64,000 nucleotides of DNA from Microcoleus vaginatus HSN003 (lineage in GTDB: Bacteria; Cyanobacteriota; Cyanobacteriia; Cyanobacteriales; Microcoleaceae): contig NZ_CP031705.1 of assembly GCF_022701255.1 (NCBI RefSeq), positions 5,890,001 through 5,954,000 on the forward strand. The letters run 5' to 3'. Position 1 is the stretch's first letter; each line of letters begins with the position of its first letter. Positions 1 to 9,334 of this stretch are shown piece by piece. Made by a program: the position numbers and the translations under genes. A model generated the notes under the pieces. The model did no database searches and had not been told where the DNA came from. It saw nothing but the letters and a program-made list of their open reading frames with translations.

Positions 1-931
1 AGTGAGTAAACCAATTCCCAAGATCGGATAATGTAACTTGATTGAACGCAAACTCTATCGCTTTTGCTAATTCTCGATAATTAGTCGTCTTGATAGAACG
101 GAGAATGTTTTTGAGTTTTGACCATAAATGTTCAATTGGTGAGAAGTCGGGCGAATAGGGCGACAAGTATATTAATTTTGCCCCTTTCTTTTTGATGGCT
201 TTTTCTATTTCTTCTCCGGTAGGAATAGTACAATTATCCATCACTACACAAACCGCTTTCCAGAGTTTTGGTACTAGCTTTCGGATAATAAAAGCCTCAA
301 ATGTAATTGTATCAGTTGTACCTGTTAAATTGATGGATGTTAGGATTTCGTTGACCGATATAGCTCCAATTATTGAGACATTTCTGCCCCGTTTATTCGG
401 TTTTGGCCCCTGGGCTCTTGAACCTTTTAGCCTCCCTTGCATATAACCTAACCATTGCCAAGTTTACTCCACATTCATCAATGAATATTAAGTCTTTCAA
501 ACAAATTTGTCGAATTTTTTGCCAGAACTAATATCGCAGTTTCTGAACTCTTTCACTGCCTTTGTCTGACGGGAAAAGAGTTTTTTTTTAAGGTCATGTT
601 TAAGAGTTTTGCCATTCTTCCCATCGTTGCTACGCTGATGGTAAAACCAATTTTTTGGTAGAGTAAATAACGGAGTTCTTCGAGAGTCGCATCATTATTT
701 TCTTCAATCAATTTCGCGCTTAATCAGCAGTTGCTCTGCATTCAGTTTTAATTTGACTCCGCATCGCTCAGTTCGAGGAGCAATATTTTGGGTCTCACGA
801 TACTGTTTAATTATTTTTTGGACAAAACTTAGGGCTACACAAAAACGGTTGGCTATTGCTCTTTGTGACAGCGGTTCATTATGGTACACGTCCATAATTT
901 TTTGTCTAAAATCAATCGAATAAGTTTTCAT
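1..931 (-). pseudogene. IS630-family transposase, frameshifted and cut by the window edge
   Basis: Reading leftwards from an ATG at 931, the first ~75 codons give a helix-turn-helix DNA-binding region (starts MKTYSIDFRQKIMDVYHNEP, contains LSQRAIANRF). A stop at about 704 follows a frameshift near 716. In the next frame the protein continues as KLIEENNDATLEELRYLL. After further frame changes it reaches the first catalytic Asp (LIFIDECGVN, about 470-500), the second Asp (VVMDNCTIP, about 235) and the Glu region (SPDFSPIEHLWSKLKN, about 130-160). All three DDE signatures are therefore present but spread over several frames. The simplest reading is an inactivated transposase. A programmed frameshift could explain one break, as in some IS630 relatives, but not several. 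Confidence 0.8.
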
Positions 932-1095
932 TTTTACTAATGTGTGATACTTGCTAAAATTATTGATAGTTGTCATTCGAGTGACTGCTATGGGGTGAGG
1001 GACTACTGCTCGAAGAGCCTTCCATTTAATTAGAGCTGCATAACATTTTAGGTTTCTATATTTTTCACTCCGTTCAAGTCAGTTATATCATACCT
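1..1095 (-). mobile_element. Partial, decayed IS630-type insertion sequence running off the left edge
   Basis: The minus strand carries a broken DDE transposase of IS630 type (next entry). The element must begin between its start codon (931) and the point near 1090-1100 where the neighbouring glycosyltransferase stops matching its family. It continues past base 1, so only one end is in the window. I could not define its terminal inverted repeat or target duplication with confidence. Several frameshifts mean it cannot move by itself. Family assignment rests on the helix-turn-helix N-terminus and the DDE motifs; the boundary is inferred from the neighbouring gene. Confidence 0.7.
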
Positions 1096-1911
1096 CATCT
1101 TTCTGAGAAATGCTATATCGCTGGTGTAATCCCTATGAATTACATCTGAGCGTGCTAAAATTCCGCTGCAAGTTTCAGCAATTGCTGGCTCCATACTTCC
1201 GCAAAGCAGTAGTCTGCCTTTAATTCCCGCTTTTTCCCAAGCCCGCAACAGCAAATGAGCTCCTTTTCTGACGCAAACACTGCCCACAAAGATAACAGTA
1301 ATCGTGTCTGACAGTGGCTTGTCGATCGAAAAATGCGGGAAGCGCTTGGGAGACCACCCGTAGCTGGTAAGGATCAGTTTATGTTCGGGAACTCCCGCTC
1401 CAATAAAAGATTTTTTAACCTCGGGGCTCGGACAAAAAATGAAATCAGCCAAACTAATTTCTTCCTCCTCTTGCTGAATCATATCAGCAGTAATTTTGTG
1501 TTGGGGAGCGATTCCTAAGCGGCTGGAAGCATCATCAATAATAAATTTTGCCTGCTTTGTATAGCAGTTGATGCGCTCCAAAAAAATGGGTTTGCTCTGC
1601 AGCTTCACTTTCCTAAAGGTTTCAATCGAAGTGTGAGGCCACAAATAAATTGCATCAAAATCCTTGATATCTCGGAGGAAACGCTTTTCTGTAAAATCTT
1701 TAGGCCAGTCAGCGCTGCGGTAATACAGCCATTGGAGGTATCTGGGTACAGCTTCCACAAGATTTGGTCTACGACATGATGGATCGCAATTCGGAACAAC
1801 CATGCGGACTTGAGAGTCAGGGTAATTCCACGGTTCGCAGAGTGAAAAAAATATATGGCTGACTGCCCGATCGCTACAGTAAATTGGGAACAAAGAACTT
1901 AAATTCAGCAT
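1048..1911 (-). pseudogene. Family 4 glycosyltransferase, 3' end lost to the IS insertion
   Basis: This is a GT-B fold, retaining-type glycosyltransferase fragment of about 287 aa. The acceptor domain is present, and the donor domain begins with the usual strand (VIFVGSVCVRKGAHLLLRAW) and continues to SDVIHRDYTSDIAFLRKM. The family would then continue with the EX7E donor-binding motif, but here an unrelated tail of about 15 residues leads to a stop. The loss coincides with the IS630 element, so the gene is most likely dead. A TTG at 1932 would add seven residues. I prefer the ATG at 1911, which has GGAG 11 bases upstream. The gene diverges from the glycosyltransferase operon to its right and was probably part of the same surface-glycan locus. 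Its substrate is unknown. Confidence 0.75.
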
Positions 1912-2095
1912 TTTTGACCAATCTCCACTCAAAATGATGGGTGTGGCTTAATACAGCATAAGCTATAGGCAGTTTAACACCGAAAACCGCAGCTCAATAG
2001 AAGTTACAATATAAAGTAAAGATATTGTGAACTTACCTTGAGTATCACTATATTATTAAAATAACAGCTCAGTAGTCGAATTTAAGAGGTAAGAC

Positions 2096-3109
2096 TTGAA
2101 ACAAGTTGGATTAGTGGCTATCGGACGCAATGAAGGCTCACGGCTTCGCCAGTGCCTAGTCTCGGCCACAGACAAACTTGCCCGCGTCGTCTACGTCGAT
2201 TCCGGCTCAACAGACGGCAGCCTAGAGTTAGCCCGATCGCTCGGAGCCGATACAGTAGAACTCGACTTATCTATACCGTTTACCGCAGCACGCGCCAGAA
2301 ACGAAGGCTTTGCCCGCTTGCTGGAACTAGCACCCGACATAGAATTGGTCCAATTTGTGGACGGTGATTGCGAATTAGTTGATGGATGGATCGATCGAGC
2401 CTACAGCGAACTCGCAGCCAAACCAGACGTAGCAGCAGTATGCGGGCGAAGGCGCGAACGATACCCCGAAGCAAGCATCTACAACCAATTGTGCGACATC
2501 GAGTGGGATACCCCCATCGGCGAAACTAAAGCCTGCGGTGGCGACTCCATGATGCGCGCCACAGCATTTCAGCAAGTCGAAGGTTTCAATCCCGCACTAA
2601 TAGCCGGCGAAGAACCCGAACTCTGCTTGCGGCTTCGCCAAAAAGGTTGGAAAATCCTTCGCTTAGATGCAGAAATGACCCTGCACGACGCGCAAATGAC
2701 GAGTTTCGCTCAGTGGTGGAAGCGGGCTCAAAGAGCGGGTCACGCCTATGCCGAAGGTTCCTGGATGCACGGCAGCGAACCAGAGCGCCATTGGGTCAAA
2801 GAAACCCGCAGCACCTGGTTTTGGGGATTAGTCTTGCCAGCGCTAGCCTTGGCAATGACATGGCCGACAAAAGGCTGGGGCTTGTTACTATTGAGTGGCT
2901 ACCCCTTAGCAACCTATCGCACCTATAACTATTATATAAAGCATCGGGAGCTCACAACTAAAGAGGCAGCCATCTACGCTTTGTCATGTGTATTAGCCAA
3001 ATTTCCTCAGCTACAAGGTCAAATCCAGTTTCACCAGCGCCGATTTCTGGGGCAGCAGAGCAAGCTAATCGAATACAAAACAACCAACTCTATTAATTCA
3101 GCCAGCTAG
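2096..3109 (+). CDS. Family 2 glycosyltransferase
   Basis: This is an inverting GT-A glycosyltransferase of 337 aa that would transfer a sugar from a nucleotide sugar to a growing glycan or lipid carrier at the cytoplasmic membrane. The N-terminal GT2 signature (VAIGRNEGSRLRQCL, VDSGSTDGS) is followed by the metal-binding DGD in VQFVDGDCE, and by GGDSMMRATAFQQVEGF and EEPELCLRLRQKGW, the acceptor and catalytic region. A hydrophobic stretch around residues 240-275 suggests membrane attachment. The start is TTG with an AAGAGG Shine-Dalgarno sequence about 7 bases upstream; no ATG lies near. It is the first gene of a plus-strand run of four glycosyltransferases with gaps of 43-61 bases, so probably one operon. 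Sugar specificity cannot be read from the sequence. Confidence 0.88.
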   Translation: MKQVGLVAIGRNEGSRLRQCLVSATDKLARVVYVDSGSTDGSLELARSLGADTVELDLSIPFTAARARNEGFARLLELAPDIELVQFVDGDCELVDGWIDRAYSELAAKPDVAAVCGRRRERYPEASIYNQLCDIEWDTPIGETKACGGDSMMRATAFQQVEGFNPALIAGEEPELCLRLRQKGWKILRLDAEMTLHDAQMTSFAQWWKRAQRAGHAYAEGSWMHGSEPERHWVKETRSTWFWGLVLPALALAMTWPTKGWGLLLLSGYPLATYRTYNYYIKHRELTTKEAAIYALSCVLAKFPQLQGQIQFHQRRFLGQQSKLIEYKTTNSINSAS

Positions 3110-3155
3110 AATTACAGCTAACGTCCCAGAAAGTCCACCCCTGAGTAGCCAACAA

Positions 3156-4451
3156 ATGAGTAATAAAAAATTAAAAGTTTTACTAATTGTAGAACAGTGC
3201 AATCCTGACTGGGCATCAGTACCTTTGGTGGGGTACAATTTTTTTCAGAAAATAAACAATTTAGTTGATGCAACACTGGTTACCCATATTAGAAATAAAC
3301 CAGCCCTTGAAAAACACCCAGAATATGAAAAAACCATCTACCTTGAAGAAGGAAAGTTAGCGAAACAATATTATAAAATAGTCGAAAATCTTACCGCAAC
3401 CGGGCGAATAAATTGGCCAATGTATCATGCCTTGAATTACCCCATTTATGAACAATTCAATCAACAAGTATATCAAAAATTTAAAGGAAAAATCCTCAAG
3501 GGAGATTATGACATAGTTCATGCAATTACCCCCATGATGCCCCGCTATCCGTTTAAGGTAGTCAGTGTATGCCAGCAGACTCCTTTTATTCTAGGGCCGG
3601 TGAATGGGGGCATTCCCTTTCCACCAGGTTTTCAAGAAACGGCAAGACAAGAATTTGCTCAATTTAACTTTTTGAGAGCAGTTGGTAGAGCTTTAATTCC
3701 AGGTTATGCAGAAACTTACCAAAAAGCCGACAAAATCTTAGCAGGTTCAAAATATACTTTAAATATGCTAAAAGATTTGTTTGCAATCCCTGACCAAAGA
3801 ATTGATTTATTTTACGAAAATGGGATTTCCGAGAAATTTTTAAATCAAAAAAATATCCTTAATAAAGATGTTAGCAAGATCAATCTGCTTTTTGTGGGTC
3901 GGTTAGTTCCTTACAAATGCGCCGATATTGTCATTGAGTCTATTGGCCAATTAGACCCGGCAATTCAAAGTAAAATCCGCTTAATCATAGTAGGAGACGG
4001 CTCAGAAAAAAACAATTTGGAAAATAGAGTGAAGGAGCTTAATTTAGGCGAAATAGTCAGCTTTGCCGGATGGGTTAATCAACAAGAAACTCTGGATCAT
4101 TACAGAAAAGCAGATATTTTTTGTTTCCCTTCGATCCGAGAGTTTGGCGGCGCAGTGGTAATGGAAGCTATGGCTTGCGGGCTCCCCTGCATAGTGGCTA
4201 ATAACGGCGGTATTGGTGAATACGTGAATGAAGAAACTGGTTTTAAGATCGAGCCGATTTCTAGAGAGTATCTCACCCAGGAGTTGACAAGTAAAATTAA
4301 GCTGTTAGTCGAAGACGCTCGGCTGCGGGAAAGTATGTCAGCTAAGGCGATCGAAAAAGCCAGAGAATTTGCGTGGGAAAACAAAGCCAGAAAAATCGTC
4401 GAGATTTACGAAAAAATGCTCGGTGAAAAAAGTGTTAGTGCATCGACATAG
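3156..4451 (+). CDS. Family 4 glycosyltransferase
   Basis: This 431-aa GT-B glycosyltransferase (RfaB/WaaG-like superfamily) has an acceptor domain at about 1-215 and a donor domain at about 225-420. Diagnostic parts are the domain-opening strand LLFVGRLVPYKCADIVIESI, IIVGDGSEKNNLE, and the EX7E nucleotide-sugar site in REFGGAVVMEAMACGLPCIV followed by NNGGIGEYV. Its closest relative in the window is the fourth gene of the operon (5798-7063), which shares the E-GGAVV-EAMA pattern, suggesting an old local duplication. Base composition is more AT-rich than the first gene of the operon, with many AAA and ATT codons. This may point to separate acquisition, as is common in glycan loci. Donor and acceptor are unknown. 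Confidence 0.88.
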   Translation: MSNKKLKVLLIVEQCNPDWASVPLVGYNFFQKINNLVDATLVTHIRNKPALEKHPEYEKTIYLEEGKLAKQYYKIVENLTATGRINWPMYHALNYPIYEQFNQQVYQKFKGKILKGDYDIVHAITPMMPRYPFKVVSVCQQTPFILGPVNGGIPFPPGFQETARQEFAQFNFLRAVGRALIPGYAETYQKADKILAGSKYTLNMLKDLFAIPDQRIDLFYENGISEKFLNQKNILNKDVSKINLLFVGRLVPYKCADIVIESIGQLDPAIQSKIRLIIVGDGSEKNNLENRVKELNLGEIVSFAGWVNQQETLDHYRKADIFCFPSIREFGGAVVMEAMACGLPCIVANNGGIGEYVNEETGFKIEPISREYLTQELTSKIKLLVEDARLRESMSAKAIEKAREFAWENKARKIVEIYEKMLGEKSVSAST

Positions 4452-4494
4452 TAGACCGATATTGTTGAGTTAAAAATGAGAAAGCAGGTAAGAA

Positions 4495-5736
4495 ATGAAG
4501 GCAAAAATTGGATACTTTATTCCTCAATTTCCCGGACAAACACACATTTTTTTCTGGCGGGAGCGACAATTTCTTGCAGAACTTGGAATTGAAACAGATT
4601 TAGTATCAACTCAACCGCCCCCCAGAGCGCTCGCTTCTCACGTATGGGCAGAAGAAGCTCAAAAAAATACTGTTTATCTATTTCCCTTTGCTGCGAAAGA
4701 TTTTATTAACTCATTCCTAGAGGTTCTCAAAGCTGGTCCCGCTGCATGGTGGCAGTGCCTCGCAGTTATTGCCAAAGCGAATGACACATCCTTATCTCAA
4801 AAGGTTCGGCTATTGGCATTGGTTTTTGTTGCTGGCAAACTGGCAGGGTTAGCAAGAACAAAAGGTTGGTCGCACATCCACGTTCATTCCTGTGCCAATG
4901 CCGCCAGTATAGCGATGTTCGCCTCATTACTCTCAAAAGTATCGTATAGCCTGACGCTGCACGGCCCCCTAACTGACTACGGCCCTGACCAAGAACAGAA
5001 ATGGCACTTTTCTGCCTTTGCAATAGTCATTACTAAAAAGCTTTATGACGAAGTGAACAAATGCCTTGCGGGTCATCTTCCTCCAAAGGTTGAAATAGCT
5101 CCTATGGGGGTTGACCTCTCGCGTTTCCAAAGAAAAACACCATACTCCGCATGGAATGGAAGTGATGCTTGCCACATTTTTAGTTGCGGACGTCTCAACA
5201 GATGTAAAGGTCATGCGGATTTGATTGCTGCGATAGATATACTCAGAAAACGAGGATTTAATGTTGAGCTGCAAATTGCTGGAGAAGACGAACAGGGTGG
5301 CAGTGGCTACCGCCTGGAGTTAGAAAAGCTGATCGAACAGCTTGGCTTGAAAAGTTGTGTTACCCTTCTCGGTGCGGTGTCTGAAGATACCGTCAATGAG
5401 TCCCTAGAAAAAGCACAGGTATTTGCCCTTGCCAGTTGGCACGAACCTCTAGGTGTCGCCATCATGGAAGCGATGGCAATGGAGATGCCTGTAGTAGTTA
5501 CCGGGTCAGGAGGAGTAAAGGAGCTTATAGATGACGGGATTGATGGGCTACTTGTAGAACCTGAAGCCCCCGAGCAATTAGCAGACGCGATCGCCAATCT
5601 ACTCCAAAATCCAGAACTTGCTTTGAGCCTCAGTCAGGAATCCCGGAAAAAAATCATGGCCAAATTTAGCCACGGCCGCAGTGCAGAAACTTTAGCTCAG
5701 TGCTTGGAAAAACTTGGAATAACTAACCCGTCTTAG
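4495..5736 (+). CDS. Family 4 glycosyltransferase, colanic-acid/exopolysaccharide type
   Basis: The 413-aa product begins KAKIGYFIPQFPGQTHIFFW. Openings of this kind (PxxSxTF/Hxxx near the N-terminus) are typical of GT4 enzymes in exopolysaccharide clusters such as WcaL-like proteins. The donor domain shows HIFSCGRLNRCKGHADLIAA, LQIAGEDEQGG, and the EX7E motif in HEPLGVAIMEAMAMEMPVVV followed by GSGGVKELIDDG. Length and architecture are normal for the family. ATG at 4495 is preceded by a purine-rich GAAAGCAGGTAAGAA stretch. It lies 43 bases after the preceding glycosyltransferase and 61 before the next, on the same strand. The specific sugar linked is not deducible. Confidence 0.88.
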   Translation: MKAKIGYFIPQFPGQTHIFFWRERQFLAELGIETDLVSTQPPPRALASHVWAEEAQKNTVYLFPFAAKDFINSFLEVLKAGPAAWWQCLAVIAKANDTSLSQKVRLLALVFVAGKLAGLARTKGWSHIHVHSCANAASIAMFASLLSKVSYSLTLHGPLTDYGPDQEQKWHFSAFAIVITKKLYDEVNKCLAGHLPPKVEIAPMGVDLSRFQRKTPYSAWNGSDACHIFSCGRLNRCKGHADLIAAIDILRKRGFNVELQIAGEDEQGGSGYRLELEKLIEQLGLKSCVTLLGAVSEDTVNESLEKAQVFALASWHEPLGVAIMEAMAMEMPVVVTGSGGVKELIDDGIDGLLVEPEAPEQLADAIANLLQNPELALSLSQESRKKIMAKFSHGRSAETLAQCLEKLGITNPS

Positions 5737-5797
5737 TGATTCCAAAGAAGAAATTTCATCTCAGAGTACATAAATCCAGTGGAGTCCCAAACAAGTT

Positions 5798-7063
5798 ATG
5801 CGAATTTTAATTGTTGCTCAGAATGCCTCAACTAAATTCGGCGGCGAGTCATTGCTGCCGGTCAACTACTTCAGGATACTTCGATCGCGCCAAATAGAGA
5901 CATGGTTAGTGACGCACGCCCGCACCCAGGCAGAACTCACAGGGCTGTTTCCAGAAGATTGTGATCGAATGCACTTTGTACCCGACACTTGGCTGCACCG
6001 GCTGCTTAACAATTGCGGGCGATTTATCCCTGAAAGAGTGAATGAATTTACTTTTGGGCTGCTCACTCACCTGTACACCCAAGTGCTACAGCGTCGTATT
6101 GTCCGGCGGCTGGTGAGCGAACACGAGATTGATATTGTACACGAACCGACACCTGTCTCGGCAACAGTTCCTTCGTTGATGTTCGGATTGGGGGTGCCGG
6201 TAGTTATCGGGCCGATGAACACGTCGGTTAAATTTCCTCTGGCTTTTCGATCGCGCCAAAATCCGACCATCGATATTTTAATCGCGATCGGTCACCAGTG
6301 CGTCGATTTCTTCAATCGTCTTTTTCCAGGTAAAATCAAAGCCGAGACGCTGTTAGTGGCAAACGATCGCACGAAGCAGGCACTTGCATCTGGGGTGCAG
6401 GGTAAAATTATGGAACTTGTGGAAAACGGCGTGGATTTCTCGGTGTGGCGAGCGGACTCTAGCTTATCAAGAGCAGGGATCGGGCAGGTTCATTTTATTT
6501 TTTTAGGCCGACTGATCGACTGGAAAGCTGTAGACTTGCTGCTAGAAGCCTTCGCGCCCGTCGCCGCTCAAACCGATGCAGTCTTGGAAATCATCGGTGA
6601 TGGGCAAATCCGAGGGGAACTCGAAGCTCAAACAGCTCGTTTAGGCATCGACAGCAGCGTTGTATTTAGTGGCTGGCTGTCTCAGGAGGAGTGCGCTCTC
6701 AAAATGCAACAAGCTGATGCAATGGTTTTCCCCAGTTTGCGGGAACCAGGGGGAGCCGTGGTTTTGGAGGCAATGGCAGTGGGCTTGCCCGTCATAGCAA
6801 CGAACTGGGGCGGCCCTGCAGATTATCTGAATTCCACTTGCGGTATTTTAGTAGAACCGACTTCTAAAGAAGGATTTGTCAAGGGACTGACAGATGCGAT
6901 GCTCAAGCTCGCTCATTCAGCAGAATTGCGGCAGAGTATGGGTTGTGCGGGACGGGAACGAGTTCGGCAGCATTTTGATTGGGAACGCAAAGTCGATCGA
7001 ATACTTGAAATTTATCAACAAACCATCGACGATTGCCCGAAGCATGAGGTAGCCGACCATTAA
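5798..7063 (+). CDS. Family 4 glycosyltransferase
   Basis: This 421-aa GT-B glycosyltransferase is the last gene of the operon. The N-terminus MRILIVAQNASTKFGGESL is a standard GT4 opening with a Gly-rich acceptor loop. The donor half contains FIFLGRLIDWKAVDLLLEAF, EIIGDGQIRGELE, and the EX7E site in REPGGAVVLEAMAVGLPVIA followed by NWGGPADYL. It resembles the gene at 3156-4451 and could act on the same glycan with a different donor. A strong hairpin follows the stop codon by seven bases and probably ends the operon. HIP1-derived CGATCG sites are frequent here, unlike in 3156-4451, so the two relatives have different compositional histories. Confidence 0.88.
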   Translation: MRILIVAQNASTKFGGESLLPVNYFRILRSRQIETWLVTHARTQAELTGLFPEDCDRMHFVPDTWLHRLLNNCGRFIPERVNEFTFGLLTHLYTQVLQRRIVRRLVSEHEIDIVHEPTPVSATVPSLMFGLGVPVVIGPMNTSVKFPLAFRSRQNPTIDILIAIGHQCVDFFNRLFPGKIKAETLLVANDRTKQALASGVQGKIMELVENGVDFSVWRADSSLSRAGIGQVHFIFLGRLIDWKAVDLLLEAFAPVAAQTDAVLEIIGDGQIRGELEAQTARLGIDSSVVFSGWLSQEECALKMQQADAMVFPSLREPGGAVVLEAMAVGLPVIATNWGGPADYLNSTCGILVEPTSKEGFVKGLTDAMLKLAHSAELRQSMGCAGRERVRQHFDWERKVDRILEIYQQTIDDCPKHEVADH

Positions 7064-7069
7064 AGCATA

Positions 7070-7102
7070 AAGCAGCAGCTTTCAGGTTGAAAGCTGCTGC
7101 TT
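7070..7102 (+). terminator. Hairpin terminator of the glycosyltransferase operon
   Basis: A perfect 14-bp stem (AAGCAGCAGCTTTC pairing with GAAAGCTGCTGCTT) encloses a five-base loop, seven bases after the stop of the last glycosyltransferase gene. No U-tract follows (GGGGGT instead), so it may work as a folded 3' end rather than as a classical intrinsic terminator. Confidence 0.6.
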
Positions 7103-7165
7103 GGGGGTGCTAAAAAAGTATGTGGCGGTCCAAAGACCCCCCTGTACATCCTAGCGATCGATCTA

Positions 7166-7199
7166 AAAACGGGTTAACCCGTTTGTTTGGTTAACCCGC
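7166..7199. terminator. GGGTTAACCC palindromes between convergent genes
   Basis: AAACGGGTT followed directly by its complement AACCCGTTT forms a palindrome at 7167-7184. A second GGTTAACCCG copy follows at 7189-7198, allowing alternative stems. It sits 23 bases downstream of the ycf35 stop on the minus strand and about 100 bases beyond the glycosyltransferase operon, a position fitting a bidirectional terminator. Function is inferred from symmetry and position only. Confidence 0.45.
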
Positions 7200-7222
7200 G
7201 AGCTTGGAAACTTGCAGTTCAA

Positions 7223-7576
7223 TTAGTTTTGCACTACCAGCTTAACGTTGGCATTTTGCAAACCGCGCTGCTTGACTGCGGCCAAGGTCTTGTTAACTGC
7301 GTACTTCTGGTTGATAGAGTTGATTAACTCAGTTTGATTGTGTTTTTTGGCGACGCCCCAGAGGTCGGCAATCAGGTCAAAGGAACCATCGCTATTGCGA
7401 GACCAACCTAGGTCATATTCGCCTTCGAGAATCGCTACGATGTCGGAGCGAACGCGCTGACCGTTATAGCCACGAACATCAGCTTCTGACTTGACTGAAA
7501 TGCCCAAGTCGCGCAGGGAAGCTTTCAGGATTTCGGCATCGGTGATTTTGGTACGCAGAGTGCTAAAGTGAGACAT
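7223..7576 (-). CDS. ycf35: Ycf35 / DUF1257 family protein
   Basis: The 117-aa product matches the conserved cyanobacterial and algal-plastid Ycf35 family (DUF1257). It opens MSHFSTLRTKITDAEILKAS and contains LGISVKSEADVRGYNGQ, AILEGEYDLGWSRNSDGSF and a C-terminal KYAVNKTLA segment. The biochemical role of the family is not known. It is a soluble protein with no membrane segment. The ATG at 7576 has a perfect AGGAGG Shine-Dalgarno sequence (complement of 7584-7589) at good spacing, so strong translation is expected. It lies 130 bases downstream of ycf46 on the same strand. The two genes are commonly neighbours in cyanobacteria, suggesting a shared process. Confidence 0.92.
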   Translation of the reverse strand: MSHFSTLRTKITDAEILKASLRDLGISVKSEADVRGYNGQRVRSDIVAILEGEYDLGWSRNSDGSFDLIADLWGVAKKHNQTELINSINQKYAVNKTLAAVKQRGLQNANVKLVVQN

Positions 7577-7706
7577 TGGATTTCCTCCTAATAAAACTGA
7601 GAGAGAAACAACAACGGTCTGGATTTAACGGTGCCGCTGGGCGGCTCTTCAATCGAACTGCTAGCTGTTGCTAGCCTTTGCTCCTGTTTGGACCAGGAGA
7701 AAGCTT

Positions 7707-9227
7707 TTAGAATTCCATTCGCTGATATTCAGCGACGGAAGACGCAGCGGGCCGTGCACGCTGTCTAGCCCAATCTCGAAGGGCGGTGACCTGTTCGGTC
7801 ATTGTTTTAGACAGTGGCATTGTAGATTTAATGGCCGCGATGATGTCTAGCTGCGTAAACTCTCGATCTTGAGCGAAGGCTTCGTACATTGCGGCTACTA
7901 GCGCTTGCTCAATCTCTGCACCTGAAAAGCCCTCGGAAACATTGGAAAGTTGCTCTAAATCGAAGCGAGTAATTTCCCGACGCCGCTTTGACAGGTGAAT
8001 CTTAAATATATCTTGGCGTTCTTCTTTGGTAGGCAGATCAACAAAGAAGAGTTCGTCGAATCGGCCTTTCCTCAAGAATTCTCCCGGCAACCGCTCGATT
8101 CGGTTGGCTGTTGCCATTACGAAGACTGGGGAAGTCTTTTCTTGCATCCAAGTGAGGAAGGAACCGAAAATCCGGCTGGAGGTGCCTCCGTCTGAGTCGG
8201 CCGAACCAGTGCCGCCTGCAAAGGCTTTGTCTAGTTCGTCGATGAACAGGAGGGCTGGAGAGATGGATTCTGCGGTTTTGAGGGCATTGCGGAGGTTGGC
8301 TTCTGAGCGACCCACCATCGAGCCGTCGTAAACTCTACCCATATCTAGCCTCAGCAGGGGCAGTCCCCAAAGGCGGGAGGTAGTCTTGGCAATCAGCGAT
8401 TTTCCGCATCCTGGTACGCCGAGAATTAACATCCCTTTTGGTTGGGGCAGACCGTATTCTCTCGCCCTTTCTGTAAAGGCGTTGGAACGCTGTCTCAGCC
8501 ACCGCTTCAGCTCTTCTAAACCGCCGACTGCATCCAGGGTTTCGTCTTCTTCAATGAACTCTAGAATGCCGTTGCGCCGAATTAATTGCTTTTTCTCTGA
8601 AAGAACTATGTCTACTTCTTCTTCTGTGAGGCGCCCAGTCGAAACTTGGGCTTTACGATAAACTTTTTCAGCTTCGTCCTTGGTCAATCCCAAGGCGGCT
8701 TTTAAAAGTTTTTCTCGCGCTTCTGTGGTAATGCGTCGCGATTTCGTTTGCTCCAACTGACCAGACAATACTTGGTTTAGTTCCTTCATGTCTGGCAACG
8801 CGAAGTCTAATACCACTACTTCCTTTTCTAGCTCAATCGGAATTTGCTGCAAAGGAGACATCAGTATAATTGTCTTTTGCGTTCCTTTGAAGTTGGCGAT
8901 CGCATCGCGCAACCACCTCGTTACCGGAGGAGAATCTATAAAAGGATGCAAATCTTTGAAAATGTAGATGCTAGCGTTACTGTTGGGTTCTCGCTGCCTG
9001 ATCACCCATTCAATTGCTGCCTCTGGCGAGACGGTGTTGTGTTGGGTGGTGGTGCGGGGTTGACCATACTCCACAATGCCGTGAGTTACAGTCCAGATAA
9101 ATACTCGTCGCTGTGGTTTTGCTTGAGCTATTGTCGAAATTGCTTGCTCACACCGCTCTTCCTCGGATGTCACGAGGTAGATCAGAGGATATTGAGCTTG
9201 GATTAGAATACTGATCTCTTCTTGCAT
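7707..9227 (-). CDS. ycf46: Ycf46 AAA-type ATPase
   Basis: This 506-aa AAA ATPase belongs to the Ycf46 family found in cyanobacteria and some plastids. A family-specific N-terminal half (about 1-225) precedes one AAA module. The module has Walker A GVPGCGKS, Walker B LLFIDELDKAF, a sensor-1 region VMATANRIERLPGEFLRKGR, and a C-terminal lid (SEGFSGAEIEQALVAAMYEA). Ycf46 has been linked to photosynthetic acclimation at low inorganic carbon in Synechocystis; its substrate here is unknown. The reading frame stays open to 9332, but ATG at 9227 gives the usual N-terminus MQEEISILIQAQYPLIYLVT, so I chose that start. It is the middle gene of a minus-strand set with a ribbon-helix-helix protein upstream and ycf35 downstream. 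Confidence 0.92.
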   Translation of the reverse strand: MQEEISILIQAQYPLIYLVTSEEERCEQAISTIAQAKPQRRVFIWTVTHGIVEYGQPRTTTQHNTVSPEAAIEWVIRQREPNSNASIYIFKDLHPFIDSPPVTRWLRDAIANFKGTQKTIILMSPLQQIPIELEKEVVVLDFALPDMKELNQVLSGQLEQTKSRRITTEAREKLLKAALGLTKDEAEKVYRKAQVSTGRLTEEEVDIVLSEKKQLIRRNGILEFIEEDETLDAVGGLEELKRWLRQRSNAFTERAREYGLPQPKGMLILGVPGCGKSLIAKTTSRLWGLPLLRLDMGRVYDGSMVGRSEANLRNALKTAESISPALLFIDELDKAFAGGTGSADSDGGTSSRIFGSFLTWMQEKTSPVFVMATANRIERLPGEFLRKGRFDELFFVDLPTKEERQDIFKIHLSKRRREITRFDLEQLSNVSEGFSGAEIEQALVAAMYEAFAQDREFTQLDIIAAIKSTMPLSKTMTEQVTALRDWARQRARPAASSVAEYQRMEF

Positions 9228-9334
9228 AGTCCTCGACCCACTAGAGACGGTGCTATCTTTGCTGAATCTCAATGCTGCCCTTCGTCCTCTTACTGAAAAT
9301 TTCAGTTTTAGCTTTTTGGGGAAGCAAGGCATTC

